DNA of 64,000 nt from Limnohabitans lacus (GCF_030053395.1 NZ_JASGBH010000005.1:1-64000), one strand, 5' to 3'; positions 27,389 through 38,339 are shown, counted from the stretch's first letter. The notes: generated from the letters alone by a model not told the origin. Numbers and translations are program-made.

Positions 27389-27763
27389 TTATTCGCCTGT
27401 GGCTTCGCGTGCTTGGGCTTTGCGCAGGGCTTTTTCTTCCAGACCGCTCAAGCCTTCGCGCCGGGCCAATTCATTGACCACGTCGGCAGGCGTCAGGCCG
27501 TAATGCGACAAAGCGATCATGCTGTGGAACCAGAGGTCGGCCACCTCGTAAACCAGCTTGGAAGCGTCGCCGCCATGGTCCACATCTTTGGCGGCCATCA
27601 CGGTCTCGGTGGCTTCTTCGCCGATCTTTTTCAGAAAGGCGTCGGGGCCTTTGTGCAGCAGGCGGGCCACATAGCTTTTTTCGGGGTCACCACCGTTGGC
27701 CACTTTGCGGCTTTCGATGACGGCGGCCAAACGGGCCAAAGTGTCTGATGAATTGGTCGTCAT
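27389..27763 (-). CDS. hisE: Phosphoribosyl-ATP pyrophosphatase HisE
   Basis: The 124-residue hydrolase carries out step 2 of histidine synthesis. It is an all-alpha MazG-like fold with metal-binding Glu/Asp residues in [13 protein letters not shown] and [16 protein letters not shown]. The 30-residue tail ([24 protein letters not shown]) is longer than in E. coli. It is separate from hisI, as usual in beta-proteobacteria, and 3 bases downstream of it. Confidence 0.94.
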   Translation of the reverse strand: MTTNSSDTLARLAAVIESRKVANGGDPEKSYVARLLHKGPDAFLKKIGEEATETVMAAKDVDHGGDASKLVYEVADLWFHSMIALSHYGLTPADVVNELARREGLSGLEEKALRKAQAREATGE

Positions 27764-27766
27764 GGC

Positions 27767-28156
27767 TTACTTGTAAATGGTTTCAGGGTCTTTGAGCACA
27801 GGATCGGCCGCGACCCAATCATCGCCTTGCAGGCTCTGAAAAAAGCAGCTGTGGCGCCCTGTGTGGCAAGCAATGCCCGGCTCGTGGCCCAGCTGCGTGA
27901 CTTTGAGCAACACCACATCGCTGTCGCAATCGATGCGGATGTCATGCACGGTCTGCACATGACCGGACTCTTCGCCCTTGAACCAGAGTTTCTTGCGCGA
28001 GCGGCTGAAATACACCGCCCGCTTGAGCTCAGCGGTTTTGAGCAAAGCTTCACGGTTCATCCAGGCGAACATGAGCACATCGCCCGTGGAAGCTTCTTGG
28101 GCTATGGCCGGCACCAAGCCGTTTTCATCCCATTTGATTTGATTGAGCCAGTTCAT
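27767..28156 (-). CDS. hisI: Phosphoribosyl-AMP cyclohydrolase HisI
   Basis: The 129-residue zinc enzyme opens the purine ring of PR-AMP. Conserved features are [28 protein letters not shown], the Asp-rich [13 protein letters not shown] with Cys for zinc, and [11 protein letters not shown] with two further Cys. It lies 9 bases after hisF and is monofunctional. Confidence 0.95.
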   Translation of the reverse strand: MNWLNQIKWDENGLVPAIAQEASTGDVLMFAWMNREALLKTAELKRAVYFSRSRKKLWFKGEESGHVQTVHDIRIDCDSDVVLLKVTQLGHEPGIACHTGRHSCFFQSLQGDDWVAADPVLKDPETIYK

Positions 28157-28165
28157 GGTGTGCGG

Positions 28166-28966
28166 TCAAAGACGAACAGTGATGCCGCGCTCGCGCATGC
28201 GCTGCTTGGCTTGTTGCACGGTGTACTCACCGTAGTGGAAGATGCTGGCGGCCAGCACCGCGTCCGCGCCGCCGATGCTCACGCCGTCGGCGAGGTGGTC
28301 GAGGTTGCCCACACCGCCAGACGCAATCACAGGCACGCTCACGGCATCGCTCACGGCGCGGGTCAGTTGCAGGTCAAAGCCGCTTTTGGTGCCGTCACGG
28401 TCCATGCTGGTGAGCAGGATTTCGCCAGCGCCGTACTCGGCCATTTGGGCGGCCCAGGCCACTGCATCCAGACCAACGTTTTTGCGACCTCCGTGGCTGT
28501 ACACGTCCCAGCCCGGGCCCATGGGCAAACCGTGGGTGCCGATGCGTTGTTCGTCTTCGGGCGTGCGGCGCTTGGCGTCGATCGCGACCACGATGCACTG
28601 CGCACCGTATTTGGCAGACGCTTCGCGGATGACTTGCGGATTGGCAATGGCGGCCGAGTTGAAGCTGGTTTTGTCAGCCCCGGCGTTGAGCAAGCGGCGT
28701 ACGTCTTCGACGGTGCGCACACCCCCACCCACGGTGAGCGGAATGAACACTTGCGAAGCCACAGCTTCGATGATGTGGAGGATCACGTCGCGCCCATCGC
28801 TGGTGGCGGTGATGTCCAGGAATGTGAGTTCGTCAGCGCCCTGCTCGTTGTAGCGGGCAGCGATTTCGACCGGGTCTCCGGCGTCGCGCAGTTCCACAAA
28901 ATTGACGCCCTTGACCACGCGACCGCCGGTCACGTCAAGGCAAGGGATGATGCGTTTGGCCAGCAT
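28166..28966 (-). CDS. hisF: Imidazole glycerol phosphate synthase cyclase subunit HisF
   Basis: The 266-residue (beta/alpha)8 barrel uses ammonia made by HisH to form IGP and AICAR. Catalytic Asp residues are in [15 protein letters not shown] and [16 protein letters not shown] 28966 ([11 protein letters not shown]) is chosen because AAGAGAACCC stands directly upstream; the longer frame uses TTG. It follows a mutarotase gene rather than hisA directly. Confidence 0.95.
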   Translation of the reverse strand: MLAKRIIPCLDVTGGRVVKGVNFVELRDAGDPVEIAARYNEQGADELTFLDITATSDGRDVILHIIEAVASQVFIPLTVGGGVRTVEDVRRLLNAGADKTSFNSAAIANPQVIREASAKYGAQCIVVAIDAKRRTPEDEQRIGTHGLPMGPGWDVYSHGGRKNVGLDAVAWAAQMAEYGAGEILLTSMDRDGTKSGFDLQLTRAVSDAVSVPVIASGGVGNLDHLADGVSIGGADAVLAASIFHYGEYTVQQAKQRMRERGITVRL

Positions 28967-28997
28967 GGGTTCTCTTTTCAATGTCTTTGTAGGTCGC

Positions 28998-29855
28998 TCA
29001 GGCGTTCAGCACTTCAAGGCTTTGCCAACCTTCCCAGCTGCCGTCGGCGGGCAAGGTGATGGGCTCGTACACCTGCGCGGCTTCCACGCACAGCATGTGA
29101 CGCCACCCCCCATCGGGCATGTCGGCCAGTTTGGCACACAAAGCCTGTGCGGGGTTCCAGACCACGGTGTTGGCCCAACTGGGGCTTTGGCGGATGCGCA
29201 GTTGGCCGTTCAGCGTCATGGGCTCAGGTGTCGCTGCGTAGACCCGGTCGAACTCTGCATCAAAGCGCAAGGTGTCTGCTGCCTGTGCGTGGGTGTTGGT
29301 CAGGGCATCCCATTCCGCTTGGCCGCCCAGGCCTTGCAAAGTGGCCTGACTTGCATCGTCCACCGCGAAATACGTGTGCAAGGCGCCTGAAAATGCCAAA
29401 GGCTGGCTGTCGGTGTTGTGGATGCGCAAGGCCATGTTCAATTGGCCAGGCGAGAGGCTGATTTGGAATTCGGCTTCAAAGGCCTGCGGCCACCAGGCAC
29501 GGGTCTGGCTGCTGTCGCTCAAGCGCAGTGTGAGCTTGGCCGTGTCGGCGTCCAACGCTTTAACACCGGCTGTCCAGCGAACGTTGCGGGCGAAGCCGTG
29601 CTTGGGCAAGCGGTCGGCCATGGGGCCACGTTGGTTGAACTGCGGAAAGCACACCGGCACACCCCCGCGAATGGCGGCCTGACCGTCCATGATGCTTATG
29701 GGGCTAAGGTACAGCCGCTCTTGCCCGCCAGAGACCCAGGACAGCACGTGTGCGCCGTGCAAAGACACCACCAAACGGTCACCTTGCGGCAGGGTCAACT
29801 CACAGGCCGGCAGGCCCGCGAACACGGTGTCGCGACAGCTGGCCTGCATGCGCAT
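28998..29855 (-). CDS. Aldose 1-epimerase-like / D-hexose-6-phosphate mutarotase (YeaD type)
   Basis: The 285-residue galactose-mutarotase-fold protein shows YeaD-type landmarks: [41 protein letters not shown] with the catalytic His, [10 protein letters not shown] and a late Glu region (MLCVEAAQV). Such enzymes equilibrate alpha and beta anomers of hexose-6-phosphates. The start ATG 29855 is two bases after the hisA stop, and the gene ends 31 bases before hisF, so it is embedded in the histidine operon. No link to histidine synthesis is known to me. Confidence 0.83.
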   Translation of the reverse strand: MRMQASCRDTVFAGLPACELTLPQGDRLVVSLHGAHVLSWVSGGQERLYLSPISIMDGQAAIRGGVPVCFPQFNQRGPMADRLPKHGFARNVRWTAGVKALDADTAKLTLRLSDSSQTRAWWPQAFEAEFQISLSPGQLNMALRIHNTDSQPLAFSGALHTYFAVDDASQATLQGLGGQAEWDALTNTHAQAADTLRFDAEFDRVYAATPEPMTLNGQLRIRQSPSWANTVVWNPAQALCAKLADMPDGGWRHMLCVEAAQVYEPITLPADGSWEGWQSLEVLNA

Positions 29856-29857
29856 GC

Positions 29858-30598
29858 TCAGCCGTTCAGTTCGTCGGCGCGTTGCTGGGCCTGGGCAAAG
29901 TCCAGGTCGCCGGAATACACGGCGCGACCACAAATCACGCCTTCCACGCCTTCGTCTTCCACCGCGCAAAGTTGCTCGATGTCGGCCATGTTGGACAAGC
30001 CGCCCGAGGCGATCACGGGGATGGTCAGCGCCTGGGCCAGCTTGACCGTGGCGTCGATGTTGATGCCGCTGAGCATGCCATCGCGGCCGATGTCGGTGTA
30101 GATGATCGACTCGACACCCCAGTCTTGGTACTTCTTACCCAGATCCACCACTTCGTGGCCGGTCATCTTGCTCCAACCATCGGTGGCCACTTTGCCATCT
30201 TTGGCGTCCAGGCCCACGATGATGTGGCCACCAAACGCGGTGCAGGCGTCTTTCAGAAAGCCAGGGTTTTTGACGGCAGCCGTGCCAATGATCACGTACT
30301 GCAGGCCGCTGTCGATGTATTTTTCGATCGTGTCCAAGTCACGGATGCCACCACCGAGCTGCACAGGGATGTCGTTGCCGACTTCCTTGAGGATGGCTTT
30401 GATGGCGGCAAAGTTTTGCGGCTTGCCCGCGAAGGCGCCATTCAGATCCACCAGGTGCAAGCGGCGTGCGCCTTTTTCCAGCCAAGTGCGGGCCATGGCG
30501 GCGGGGTCTTCCCCAAAAGTGGTGGCTTGGTCCATATCGCCCTGCTTGAGGCGAACGCAATGGCCGTCTTTGAGGTCAATGGCGGGGATCAGAATCAT
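29858..30598 (-). CDS. hisA: ProFAR isomerase HisA
   Basis: The 246-residue (beta/alpha)8 isomerase converts ProFAR to PRFAR. Catalytic Asp residues are in [15 protein letters not shown] and [12 protein letters not shown], and the phosphate-binding end has VIASGGLSN. It lies 40 bases after hisH. Confidence 0.95.
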   Translation of the reverse strand: MILIPAIDLKDGHCVRLKQGDMDQATTFGEDPAAMARTWLEKGARRLHLVDLNGAFAGKPQNFAAIKAILKEVGNDIPVQLGGGIRDLDTIEKYIDSGLQYVIIGTAAVKNPGFLKDACTAFGGHIIVGLDAKDGKVATDGWSKMTGHEVVDLGKKYQDWGVESIIYTDIGRDGMLSGINIDATVKLAQALTIPVIASGGLSNMADIEQLCAVEDEGVEGVICGRAVYSGDLDFAQAQQRADELNG

Positions 30599-30638
30599 GG
30601 CGAGTTAAAGACAGGTGAAAAAATCGGCAAGCCCGAAA

Positions 30639-31295
30639 TCAAGGCTGCCAGTGGAGGAAATTGCGAAACAGCGCCAAGCCCTGGGTTGCACTCTTTTCAG
30701 GGTGAAACTGGGTGGCAAAAATATTGTCACGGGCGACCGCGCAGGCAAAGCGACCACCGTAATCGGTCTCGGCTGCCGCATGCAGGGGCTGGGCCACCTG
30801 GGCATAAAAGCTGTGGACGAAATAGTACCAGCTGCCGTCTTCGATGCCGTTCCACAAAGCGTGGCAAGGCTCGCCTTGCCAGACCTGGTTCCAGCCCATC
30901 TGCGGCACTTTGTAGCGGGTGCCATCGGGTTGCGTGCGACCTGCCAAATCAAATTTAACAACCTCACCGGGGATCAAACCCAGGCCGGGGGTGTCGCCTT
31001 CATCGCTGTGGTCGAGCAACATCTGCATGCCCACACACACGCCAAACAAGGGTTTACGGTCTGCGGCTTCGAGCACGGCCTCCATCAAGCCAGACTCGCG
31101 CAGTTCGCGCATGCAGTCGGGCATGGCGCCCTGCCCCGGCAAGACCACACGGTGCGCATCACGCACCACCTGGGGGTTAGAAGTGACGGTGACTTCGGCA
31201 TGGTCCACGCTGGAGGCGGCATGCATCACCGCCTGCGCCACAGAGCGCAGGTTGCCCATGCCGTAATCCACCACAGCGACGCGATTGACGCTCAT
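30639..31295 (-). CDS. hisH: Imidazole glycerol phosphate synthase glutaminase subunit HisH
   Basis: The 218-residue class I glutamine amidotransferase feeds ammonia to HisF. The nucleophile is the Cys of FGVCVGMQ, with oxyanion-hole PGQGA and the His/Glu pair in [10 protein letters not shown] 31295 ([15 protein letters not shown]) is chosen because the fold starts there; the frame upstream overlaps hisB. It lies two bases after the hisB stop. Confidence 0.95.
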   Translation of the reverse strand: MSVNRVAVVDYGMGNLRSVAQAVMHAASSVDHAEVTVTSNPQVVRDAHRVVLPGQGAMPDCMRELRESGLMEAVLEAADRKPLFGVCVGMQMLLDHSDEGDTPGLGLIPGEVVKFDLAGRTQPDGTRYKVPQMGWNQVWQGEPCHALWNGIEDGSWYYFVHSFYAQVAQPLHAAAETDYGGRFACAVARDNIFATQFHPEKSATQGLALFRNFLHWQP

Positions 31296-31297
31296 GT

Positions 31298-31888
31298 TCA
31301 AAGGCTTCCCTTGGTCGAGGGGATGACACCGGCCGAGCGGGGATCGAGCTCCAGGGCGGCACGGACAGCCCGTGCAAAGGCCTTGAAAATGGTTTCGCAC
31401 TGGTGGTGCGCGTTGACGCCCTTGAGGTTGTCGATGTGCAGCGTGCACAGCGCGTGGTTCACAAAGCCCTGGAAAAACTCATACACCAGCTGGGTGTCGA
31501 GCGTGCCCAATGAGCCCGAGGTGAAGGTCACGTCCATGTGCAAACCGGGGCGGCCCGAAAAGTCCACCACCACGCGGCTCAAAGCCTCGTCGAGCGGCAC
31601 ATAGGCATGGCCGTAGCGGCGGATGCCTTTTTTGTCGCCAATGGCCTGCGCAAAAGCCTGGCCCAGGGTGATGCCGATGTCTTCCACGGTGTGATGGCCG
31701 TCGATGTGCAGGTCACCTTCGCAAGCGATGTCCAGATCGATCAAGCCGTGGCGGGCGATCTGGTCCAACATGTGGTCCAGAAAACCAATGCCAGACGACA
31801 GCTTGCACTGGCCCGTGCCGTCGAGGTTGATGGCGACGCGGATGTTCGTCTCGGCGGTCTTGCGCGTAACGGCAGCGGTGCGGTTCAT
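31298..31888 (-). CDS. hisB: Imidazoleglycerol-phosphate dehydratase HisB
   Basis: The 196-residue monofunctional dehydratase has the manganese-binding His motifs [22 protein letters not shown] and [12 protein letters not shown]. It lacks the phosphatase domain that is fused in E. coli, so histidinol phosphatase must be encoded elsewhere. ATG 31888 lies in the hisC stop (ATGA). Confidence 0.95.
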   Translation of the reverse strand: MNRTAAVTRKTAETNIRVAINLDGTGQCKLSSGIGFLDHMLDQIARHGLIDLDIACEGDLHIDGHHTVEDIGITLGQAFAQAIGDKKGIRRYGHAYVPLDEALSRVVVDFSGRPGLHMDVTFTSGSLGTLDTQLVYEFFQGFVNHALCTLHIDNLKGVNAHHQCETIFKAFARAVRAALELDPRSAGVIPSTKGSL

Positions 31889-32967
31889 AGGGAGACTTTC
31901 AGAGCGGCGAGGAGTTGGTCGTTTTCGGCAGGCGTGCCCACCGTCAGGCGCAGGCAATTGGCCAGCAATTGGTGCATTTTAGAAACGTTCTTGATCAGCA
32001 CTTTGTGTGCCTTCAGACCTTCAAAGGTTTTGGCGGCATCGGGCACACGCGCCAAGATCATGTTGGCTTCGCTGGGGAATGGGGTCACGCCGGGCAAATC
32101 GGCCAAAGCATTGTGCAAGCGGGCACGCTGCTCGCGCAAACTTTTGGCCTGTGCGGCAAAGACTTCCGCATGCTCCAGCGCGAACAAAGCGCACTCGCAG
32201 TTGAGCACGCTGATGTTGTACGGTGGACGCACCTTGTCGACCTCGGCCACCAACGCTTTGGGGCCGATCATGTAACCCAATCGCACGCCGGCCAAGCCAA
32301 ATTTGCTCAGCGTGCGCATCAACAGCACATGTGTATGGCGCGTAATGCGGTCCACATAGCTCTTGCTGGCAAACGGCTGGTAGGCCTCATCCATGACCAC
32401 CAAGCCGCCTTGCGCCCCTTGGGCCAGCACGATTTTTTCGATCGTGTCGTCGTTCCAAAGGTTGCCTGTCGGGTTGTTGGGGTAGGCCAGATAGACAATC
32501 GAAGGCTTGTGTTCTTCAATGGCAGCCAGCATGGCGGCTTCGTCGAGTTCAAAGTCGGCCGTGAGTGGCACGCCGTGAAAGGCAAGACCTTGCAATTGGG
32601 CGCTCATGGCGTACATCACGAAACCGGGCAGCGGAGCGAGGATCGAAGCACCGGGCACATCGCAGGCCATGGCCAACAAAGAAATCAATTCATCCGAGCC
32701 ATTGCCCAGCATGATGTCGAAGCCTTCGGGCATGCCCGCATATTGGGCCAGTGCTGAGCGCAGTTCGTTCACGCGCCCGTCGGGATATCGGTTCAGCGCC
32801 AAAGCGCCCAAGCGCTCGCCCAGGGCCTTTTGGAGTTCAGCCGGCAGACTGTGCGGGTTCTCCATCGCGTCGAGCTTGACCATGCCGACCGAATCCTGAA
32901 TCGCGTAAGCGTGCATGGACTGCACATCTTGGCGGATTCGCTGCATGAGTTGGGGGCTGACGGTCAT
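31885..32967 (-). CDS. hisC: Histidinol-phosphate aminotransferase HisC
   Basis: The 360-residue PLP enzyme of fold type I has [20 protein letters not shown] and the PLP lysine in [15 protein letters not shown]. It converts imidazole-acetol phosphate to histidinol phosphate. It overlaps hisD and hisB by four bases each. Confidence 0.94.
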   Translation of the reverse strand: MTVSPQLMQRIRQDVQSMHAYAIQDSVGMVKLDAMENPHSLPAELQKALGERLGALALNRYPDGRVNELRSALAQYAGMPEGFDIMLGNGSDELISLLAMACDVPGASILAPLPGFVMYAMSAQLQGLAFHGVPLTADFELDEAAMLAAIEEHKPSIVYLAYPNNPTGNLWNDDTIEKIVLAQGAQGGLVVMDEAYQPFASKSYVDRITRHTHVLLMRTLSKFGLAGVRLGYMIGPKALVAEVDKVRPPYNISVLNCECALFALEHAEVFAAQAKSLREQRARLHNALADLPGVTPFPSEANMILARVPDAAKTFEGLKAHKVLIKNVSKMHQLLANCLRLTVGTPAENDQLLAALKVSL

Positions 32968-34307
32968 TGAGGCTCTCGCATGGGTGGCACAGGGTTCAAT
33001 CGCAATTCGGCGGCGCGGGCGTGGGCCTGCAGACCTTCGCCATAGGCCAGCTCGGCGGCGATGCGGCCCAGCGGCTGTGCACCGGCCTCGCTGACTTCGA
33101 TCAGGCTGCTGCGCTTTTGGAAGTCGTACACGCCCAAGGGGGACGAAAAACGCGCTGTGCCGCTGGTAGGCAGCACGTGGTTGGGGCCGGCGCAGTAGTC
33201 ACCCAGCGACTCGCTGGTGAAGGCACCCAGAAAGATGGCGCCTGCGTGGCGCAGCAGCGGCTCCCAGCGGTGCGGGTCACGGCTGGACACCTCCAGGTGT
33301 TCGGGCGCGATGCGGTTGCTGATGTCACAGGCTTCTTCCATGCTGCGCGTGAGGATCAGCGCACCCCGGTCGTTCAAACTCTTGGCGATGATCTCGCGCC
33401 TTGGCATCTCGGGCAGCAGGCGGTCAATGGCGGCTTGCACCTCGGCGATGTAGGCCGCATCGGGACACAGCAAGATGCTTTGCGCCAGTTCGTCGTGCTC
33501 GGCCTGGCTGAACAAGTCCATCGCCACCCATTCGGCGGGCGTGGTGCCATCGGCCAAGACCAGAATTTCGGAAGGGCCCGCGATCATGTCGATGCCCACG
33601 GTGCCGAACACGCGCTTTTTGGCGCTGGCCACATAGGCGTTGCCCGGGCCGGTGATCTTGTCCACCTTGGGGATGGTCGCGGTGCCGTAGGCCAACGCGG
33701 CCACGGCCTGCGCACCCCCCACGGTGAAGGCACGGCTCACACCGGCCACACAGGCGGCGGCCAACACCAGCGGGTTGCGCACACCCTGCGGCGTGGGCAC
33801 CACCATGATGATGTCCTGCACCCCGGCCACATGGGCGGGCAATGCATTCATCAGCACCGAAGACGGGTAAGCGGCTTTGCCACCCGGCACATAGATGCCC
33901 ACGCGGTCGAGCGGCGTGACTTTCTGGCCCAGCAGCGTGCCGTCTTCGTCACGGTAAGACCAGCTTTCGCCTGAAGCTTTCTTTTGGGCTTCGTGGTACT
34001 TGCGCACACGGGCAGCAGCGGCTTGCAGCGCGTCGCGCTGTGCAGCGGGCAGACTGTCCAAGGCGGCTTGAAGTTCGGCTTGCGTGATTTCGAGCGCCTT
34101 CACGTCGGCGGCCTGCAAGCCATCAAAGCGCTGGGTGTAGTCCAGCACGGCTGCGTCGCCGCGCTTTTGCACATCGGCCAAGATGTCGGCCACGCGCTGC
34201 TCGATGGCGGCGTCGGTGGCGGCAGACCAATGCAGGCGTGCCGCGAAGGCCGCTTCAAAACCGGCGTCAAGCGTGCTCAGTTGCATTGGTTTGGCGTGCA
34301 ATCCCAT
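32964..34307 (-). CDS. hisD: Histidinol dehydrogenase HisD
   Basis: The 447-residue zinc enzyme carries out the last two oxidations to histidine. Landmarks are [45 protein letters not shown] and LFSQAEHDE with zinc/catalytic residues, and EHLEV. ATG 34307 lies two bases after the hisG stop; ATG 34286 is a seven-codon-shorter alternative. The stop overlaps hisC. Confidence 0.95.
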   Translation of the reverse strand: MGLHAKPMQLSTLDAGFEAAFAARLHWSAATDAAIEQRVADILADVQKRGDAAVLDYTQRFDGLQAADVKALEITQAELQAALDSLPAAQRDALQAAAARVRKYHEAQKKASGESWSYRDEDGTLLGQKVTPLDRVGIYVPGGKAAYPSSVLMNALPAHVAGVQDIIMVVPTPQGVRNPLVLAAACVAGVSRAFTVGGAQAVAALAYGTATIPKVDKITGPGNAYVASAKKRVFGTVGIDMIAGPSEILVLADGTTPAEWVAMDLFSQAEHDELAQSILLCPDAAYIAEVQAAIDRLLPEMPRREIIAKSLNDRGALILTRSMEEACDISNRIAPEHLEVSSRDPHRWEPLLRHAGAIFLGAFTSESLGDYCAGPNHVLPTSGTARFSSPLGVYDFQKRSSLIEVSEAGAQPLGRIAAELAYGEGLQAHARAAELRLNPVPPMREPQ

Positions 34308-34309
34308 GT

Positions 34310-34951
34310 TCAGTCTTTCTTCACCGCACCGGCAAAGGCGTCGATGATGGCGCGGATGGGCGCCTGCTTGAGTTTGAGCGCCGCCTGGTTCACGACCAAA
34401 CGCGAGCTGATGTCCATGATGCGTTCGACTTCGATCAGGTGGTTGGCTTTCAAGGTGTTGCCGGTGGACACCAAGTCCACGATGGCATCGGCCAGGCCCG
34501 TGAGCGGCGCCAGTTCCATGCTGCCGTAGAGTTTGATCAAATCGACGTGCACACCTTTGGTAGCAAAGAAGTCGCGGGCAATGGCGGTGTATTTGGTGGC
34601 GACTTTCAGACGCGCTCCGGTGCGCACCTGTGCGGCGTAGTCGTAATCGTCGCGCACGGCCACACTCATGCGGCATTTGGCGATGTTCAGGTCCAGCGGC
34701 TGGAATAGGCCTTGGCCACCGTGCTCGATCAAGGTGTCCAGCCCCGTGACGCCCAGATCAGCGCCGCCGTATTCCACGTAGGTTGGCACATCGCTGGCGC
34801 GCACCAGGACCACGCGCACATTGGCTTGGTTGGTGGGCAAGATCAGCTTGCGCGATTTTTCAGGGTCTTCGAGCACCTCGATGCCTGCGGCCTGGAGCAG
34901 CGGCAAGGTTTCGTCAAAGATGCGTCCTTTGGACAGGGCCAGCGTGATCAT
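34310..34951 (-). CDS. hisG: ATP phosphoribosyltransferase catalytic subunit HisG, short form
   Basis: The 213-residue enzyme makes the first committed step to histidine. It shows the PRPP-binding stretch [16 protein letters not shown] and [15 protein letters not shown] at the N-terminus. It lacks the C-terminal regulatory ACT-like domain of the about 300-residue long form, so it should need a HisZ partner, which is not in the window. It is the first gene of the his operon; a repeat-like hairpin region separates it from murA. Confidence 0.94.
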   Translation of the reverse strand: MITLALSKGRIFDETLPLLQAAGIEVLEDPEKSRKLILPTNQANVRVVLVRASDVPTYVEYGGADLGVTGLDTLIEHGGQGLFQPLDLNIAKCRMSVAVRDDYDYAAQVRTGARLKVATKYTAIARDFFATKGVHVDLIKLYGSMELAPLTGLADAIVDLVSTGNTLKANHLIEVERIMDISSRLVVNQAALKLKQAPIRAIIDAFAGAVKKD

Positions 34952-35002
34952 CGAGTCTCCCGCAGAGCCACCTCAAGGGAGACTCGCGCCCCCTTGGGGG
35001 GC
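34952..35002. repeat. Hairpin-forming intergenic repeat between murA and hisG
   Basis: Perfect 10-bp inverted repeat CGAGTCTCCC (34952-34961) and GGGAGACTCG (34977-34986) is followed by GCCCCCTTGGGGGGC (34988-35002 region). The CCCCTTGGGG block with nearby GAACGTGGGG resembles a dispersed intergenic element I recall from Comamonadaceae. It lies directly at the start of hisG and could attenuate read-through from murA. Confidence 0.45.
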
Positions 35003-35027
35003 AATGAATGAAATGAACGTGGGGTCA

Positions 35028-36296
35028 TCATGCTTTCACTCTTTCAATGTCAGCGCCCACAGCGCGGAGTTTGGCTTCCATGCGGTCATAACCGCGGTCC
35101 AGGTGGTAAATCCGATCCACGATGGTTTCGCCTTCGGCGACGAGCCCGGCGATCACCAGGCTGGCAGACGCCCGCAAGTCGGTGGCCATCACCGTCGCAC
35201 CCGACAGCTTGTCTACGCCTTCGATCACCGACACCTTGCCATCGATCTGGATGTGAGCACCCAAGCGCACCAACTCGTTGACGTGCATGAAACGGTTTTC
35301 AAAAATCGTCTCGGTCACCTTGCTGGCGCCTTTGGCGATGCAATTGAGCGCCATGAACTGGGCCTGCATGTCAGTGGGAAAGCCAGGGTATTCGGTGGTG
35401 CGAAAGCTCTGGGCTTTCAAGCGGCCTTCGGACTTCACACGGATGAAGCCTTCACCGGATTCAATGGTGGCCCCAGCATCGCGCAATTTGTCGATCACCG
35501 CGTCCAGGTGATCACCCCGGCCATGGCGCAGGACCACGTCACCCCCGGTAGCGGCCACAGCGCACAAGAAGGTGCCGGCCTCAATGCGGTCGGCCACAAC
35601 CTGGTGCACACAACCTTGCAGGCGGTCAACGCCTTGAATGCGAATCTTGCTGGTGCCATGGCCTTCAATCTTGGCGCCCATCTTGATCAGCATTTCAGCC
35701 AGGTCGGTGATTTCGGGTTCTTGGGCGGCGTTTTCCAGCACCGTTTCGCCTTCGGCCAAAGCTGCGGCCATCATGAAGTTTTCGGTGCCCGTCACCGTGA
35801 CCATGTCGGTGGTGATGCGCGCACCCTTGAGGCGCGTGCGCCCCGCTGGCAAGCTGGCCAGCATGTAGCCGTGCTCCACCGTGATCTCGGCACCCATGGC
35901 TTGCAAGCCCTTGATGTGCTGATCCACAGGGCGAGAGCCAATGGCGCAGCCACCAGGCAGCGAGACCTTGGCATGACCAAAGCGGGCCAGCAAGGGTCCC
36001 AGCGCCAGCACTGAGGCGCGCATGGTTTTCACCAATTCGTAGGGTGCTTCGGGGTTGTTCAGGCCGCCCGCATCGAGGGTCACGCGACCGTCATCGTGGT
36101 GTTCACAGACCACGCCCATGTTGCGGATCAACTTGAGCATGGTGGCCACATCCTGCAGGCGCGGCACATTGGCCAATGTCACCGGTTCGGCGCTCAGCAA
36201 GGCGGCGCACAGTTCGGGCAAGGCGGCGTTCTTAGCGCCAGCAACGTCGATCGTGCCGTTCAGGCGGTGACCGCCGCGAATTTTCAGTTTGTCCAT
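35028..36296 (-). CDS. murA: UDP-N-acetylglucosamine 1-carboxyvinyltransferase MurA
   Basis: The 422-residue EPSP-synthase-fold enzyme commits UDP-GlcNAc to peptidoglycan. The PEP-binding, fosfomycin-target Cys117 lies in [11 protein letters not shown], and [13 protein letters not shown] is conserved at the N-terminus. ATG 36296 ([14 protein letters not shown]) is chosen; a start up to 12 codons earlier is possible. It lies just downstream of ibaG, as in many proteobacteria. Confidence 0.95.
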   Translation of the reverse strand: MDKLKIRGGHRLNGTIDVAGAKNAALPELCAALLSAEPVTLANVPRLQDVATMLKLIRNMGVVCEHHDDGRVTLDAGGLNNPEAPYELVKTMRASVLALGPLLARFGHAKVSLPGGCAIGSRPVDQHIKGLQAMGAEITVEHGYMLASLPAGRTRLKGARITTDMVTVTGTENFMMAAALAEGETVLENAAQEPEITDLAEMLIKMGAKIEGHGTSKIRIQGVDRLQGCVHQVVADRIEAGTFLCAVAATGGDVVLRHGRGDHLDAVIDKLRDAGATIESGEGFIRVKSEGRLKAQSFRTTEYPGFPTDMQAQFMALNCIAKGASKVTETIFENRFMHVNELVRLGAHIQIDGKVSVIEGVDKLSGATVMATDLRASASLVIAGLVAEGETIVDRIYHLDRGYDRMEAKLRAVGADIERVKA

Positions 36297-36310
36297 GAGT
36301 CTTGTCGCAA

Positions 36311-36553
36311 TCAGCGAGGCAGCGCCGCCCATTCGGCAGGCGTGTAGGTTTTCATCGACAAGGCATGCACCTCGTCGTTTTGGATTTTTTGGCCCAAAGT
36401 GGCGTACACCTTTTGGTGGCGTGCGATCAGGCGCAAGCCTTGGAAAGCTTCGGACACCACCACGGCGCTCCAGTGGCGACCATCACCATCGACTTCGAGG
36501 TGAGTGCATGCCAGCCCCGAGGCGATGATGGCGTGAAGTTGCTCAGCGTTCAT
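36311..36553 (-). CDS. ibaG: BolA-family protein IbaG
   Basis: The 80-residue BolA-like protein has the family core [20 protein letters not shown] and [14 protein letters not shown], with a conserved His that can ligate a [2Fe-2S] cluster shared with a monothiol glutaredoxin. Placement directly upstream of murA is the hallmark of IbaG (YrbA). It lies 6 bases after the exporter permease gene. Confidence 0.9.
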   Translation of the reverse strand: MNAEQLHAIIASGLACTHLEVDGDGRHWSAVVVSEAFQGLRLIARHQKVYATLGQKIQNDEVHALSMKTYTPAEWAALPR

Positions 36554-36559
36554 GGATTT

Positions 36560-37315
36560 TCAGCTCCGGATTTTGTAGCCGGTGCGCAAGAGGTAAAGGG
36601 TCACACCGCTGACCACGGCCAGCGCCGTGGCCACCACGCCCAAACTGATCCAGGGCGAGACATCGCTTTGGCCAAAGAAGCCGTAACGGAAGCCATCGAT
36701 CATGTAAAAGAAGGGGTTCAAGTGACTCAGCTGCTGCCAAAAACCGGGCAGGGAATGGATGGAATAGAACACGCCCGACAAGAACGTCATGGGCATGATG
36801 ATGAAGTTTTGGAAAGCGGCCATTTGGTCGAACTTCTCAGCCCAAAGACCCGCGATCACGCCCAAAGCCCCCATCATGGCCGCCCCCATGAAGGCAAACG
36901 CCAAGATCCACAGGGGGTAGATGAACTGGATGTTGACCATCCATCCGGTGATGACAAAAACGCCCAGGCCCACGGCCAGACCGCGCACCACCGAGGAACC
37001 CACATAGGCCACAAACCAGCTGCGGTGCGACAAGGGCGTGAGCAATAAGAACACCAAATTGCCCATGATCTTGCTTTGCACCAAACTGGACGAACTGTTG
37101 GCAAACGCGTTTTGCAACACGCCCATCATGATCAGGCCGGGCAACAAGAACGAGGTGTAGGCGACCTGGTCATAGACCTTGACATGGTCTTCCAGCACAT
37201 GGCCAAAGATCAACATGTACAAAACGGAGGTCAGCACGGGCGCGGCAATCGTTTGGAAAGCCACTTTCCAAAAGCGCAGCACTTCTTTGTACAACAGGGT
37301 TTGCCATCCGGTCAT
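36560..37315 (-). CDS. ABC-2 type exporter permease, YadH-like
   Basis: The 251-residue membrane protein has six hydrophobic helices. It contains the ABC-2 landmark stretches LLPGLIMMGVLQNAFANSSSS, TPLSHRSWFVAYVG and PMTFLSGVFYSIHSLPGFWQ, which match YadH-type permeases. The start overlaps the ATPase stop by four bases, so both form one exporter. The substrate is unknown; its position next to the mla and murA genes suggests envelope work. Confidence 0.87.
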   Translation of the reverse strand: MTGWQTLLYKEVLRFWKVAFQTIAAPVLTSVLYMLIFGHVLEDHVKVYDQVAYTSFLLPGLIMMGVLQNAFANSSSSLVQSKIMGNLVFLLLTPLSHRSWFVAYVGSSVVRGLAVGLGVFVITGWMVNIQFIYPLWILAFAFMGAAMMGALGVIAGLWAEKFDQMAAFQNFIIMPMTFLSGVFYSIHSLPGFWQQLSHLNPFFYMIDGFRYGFFGQSDVSPWISLGVVATALAVVSGVTLYLLRTGYKIRS

Positions 37316-38247
37316 GCGAGGGCTCCCGATTGCGCCTGTTGGCGGTTCATGACTTCCAGGAACACGTCTTCCAGATCGGCTTGGCGAATCTCAACATCTT
37401 CGGCCACCAAGCCGGCCGAGCGCACAGTGTTCAGGCACGTCTCGATGTCCAAAGCGTTGTTGACCGGCACCTGGACGATGCGGCCTGTGACACGGGCCAC
37501 AGCGGCCACAGCAGCGGGCAGGTCGCCATCGAGCTTGAATCGCAGCACCTGGCTGGTGGCGGACTTGAGAAGCACCGATGTCTTTTCCAAGGCCACCATC
37601 TGGCCGCGCTTGAGCATGGCAATGCGACCGCAAAGGGCCTCGGCCTCTTCGAGGTAATGGGTGGTCAGCAGCACCGTGTGACCTTGTTTGTTGAGTTTGG
37701 CGATGAACTGCCAAAGGGTCTGACGCAATTCCACGTCCACACCGGCAGTGGGCTCGTCGAGCACGATGACACGCGGTTTATGGACCAGCGCCTGGGCCAC
37801 CAAAACCCGGCGCTTCATGCCGCCAGAGAGTTGGCGCATGTTGGCATTGGCTTTGTCGGTCAGGCCCAAACTGTCTAGCAACTCATCGATCCAAGCGTCG
37901 TTTTTCTTGACGCCAAAATAGCCCGACTGGATCTTCAGAGATTCGCGAACGGTGAAAAACGGATCAAAGACCAGCTCTTGCGGCACCACGCCCAAAAGGC
38001 GCCGAGCAGCTGCGTAGTCGCTTTGCACATTGTGACCATGCACCAGCACTTGGCCTTGGCTGGCACGGGTCAAGCCTGCCAGGATGCTGATCAAGGTAGT
38101 TTTACCAGCGCCGTTGGGACCCAACAAGCCAAAGAACTCGCCCTCTTGCACATCGAAGCTGACCTGGTCGAGCGCGCGAAATGCGGCTGTACCCGCCTGT
38201 TTGGCAGGATAGGTTTTGGAGACGGATTGGAATGAGAGCGCAGGCAT
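37312..38247 (-). CDS. ABC exporter ATPase, YadG-like
   Basis: The 311-residue ATPase has Walker A LLGPNGAGKTTLI, signature LSGGMKRRVLVAQAL and Walker B VIVLDEPTAGVD, followed by an about 90-residue C-terminal extension of DrrA/YadG type. It pairs with the next gene. It follows mlaB across a likely terminator. Confidence 0.89.
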   Translation of the reverse strand: MPALSFQSVSKTYPAKQAGTAAFRALDQVSFDVQEGEFFGLLGPNGAGKTTLISILAGLTRASQGQVLVHGHNVQSDYAAARRLLGVVPQELVFDPFFTVRESLKIQSGYFGVKKNDAWIDELLDSLGLTDKANANMRQLSGGMKRRVLVAQALVHKPRVIVLDEPTAGVDVELRQTLWQFIAKLNKQGHTVLLTTHYLEEAEALCGRIAMLKRGQMVALEKTSVLLKSATSQVLRFKLDGDLPAAVAAVARVTGRIVQVPVNNALDIETCLNTVRSAGLVAEDVEIRQADLEDVFLEVMNRQQAQSGALA

Positions 38248-38306
38248 GGGAGGGCTTTATTTTAAGTGCTGGCCCAAGGCAAGGCAGTCTGACGCCCCCG
38301 AACAAG

Positions 38307-38332
38307 GCAAAAAGAGGGGGATTTCACCCCCA
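38307..38332 (-). terminator. Likely terminator after mlaB
   Basis: On the minus strand GGGGG and CCCCC (38316-38320 with 38327-38331) form a 5-bp stem with a TGAAAT loop, followed by TCTTTTTGCC. It would separate the mla operon from the YadGH exporter. Confidence 0.55.
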
Positions 38333-38339
38333 AAAAGGC

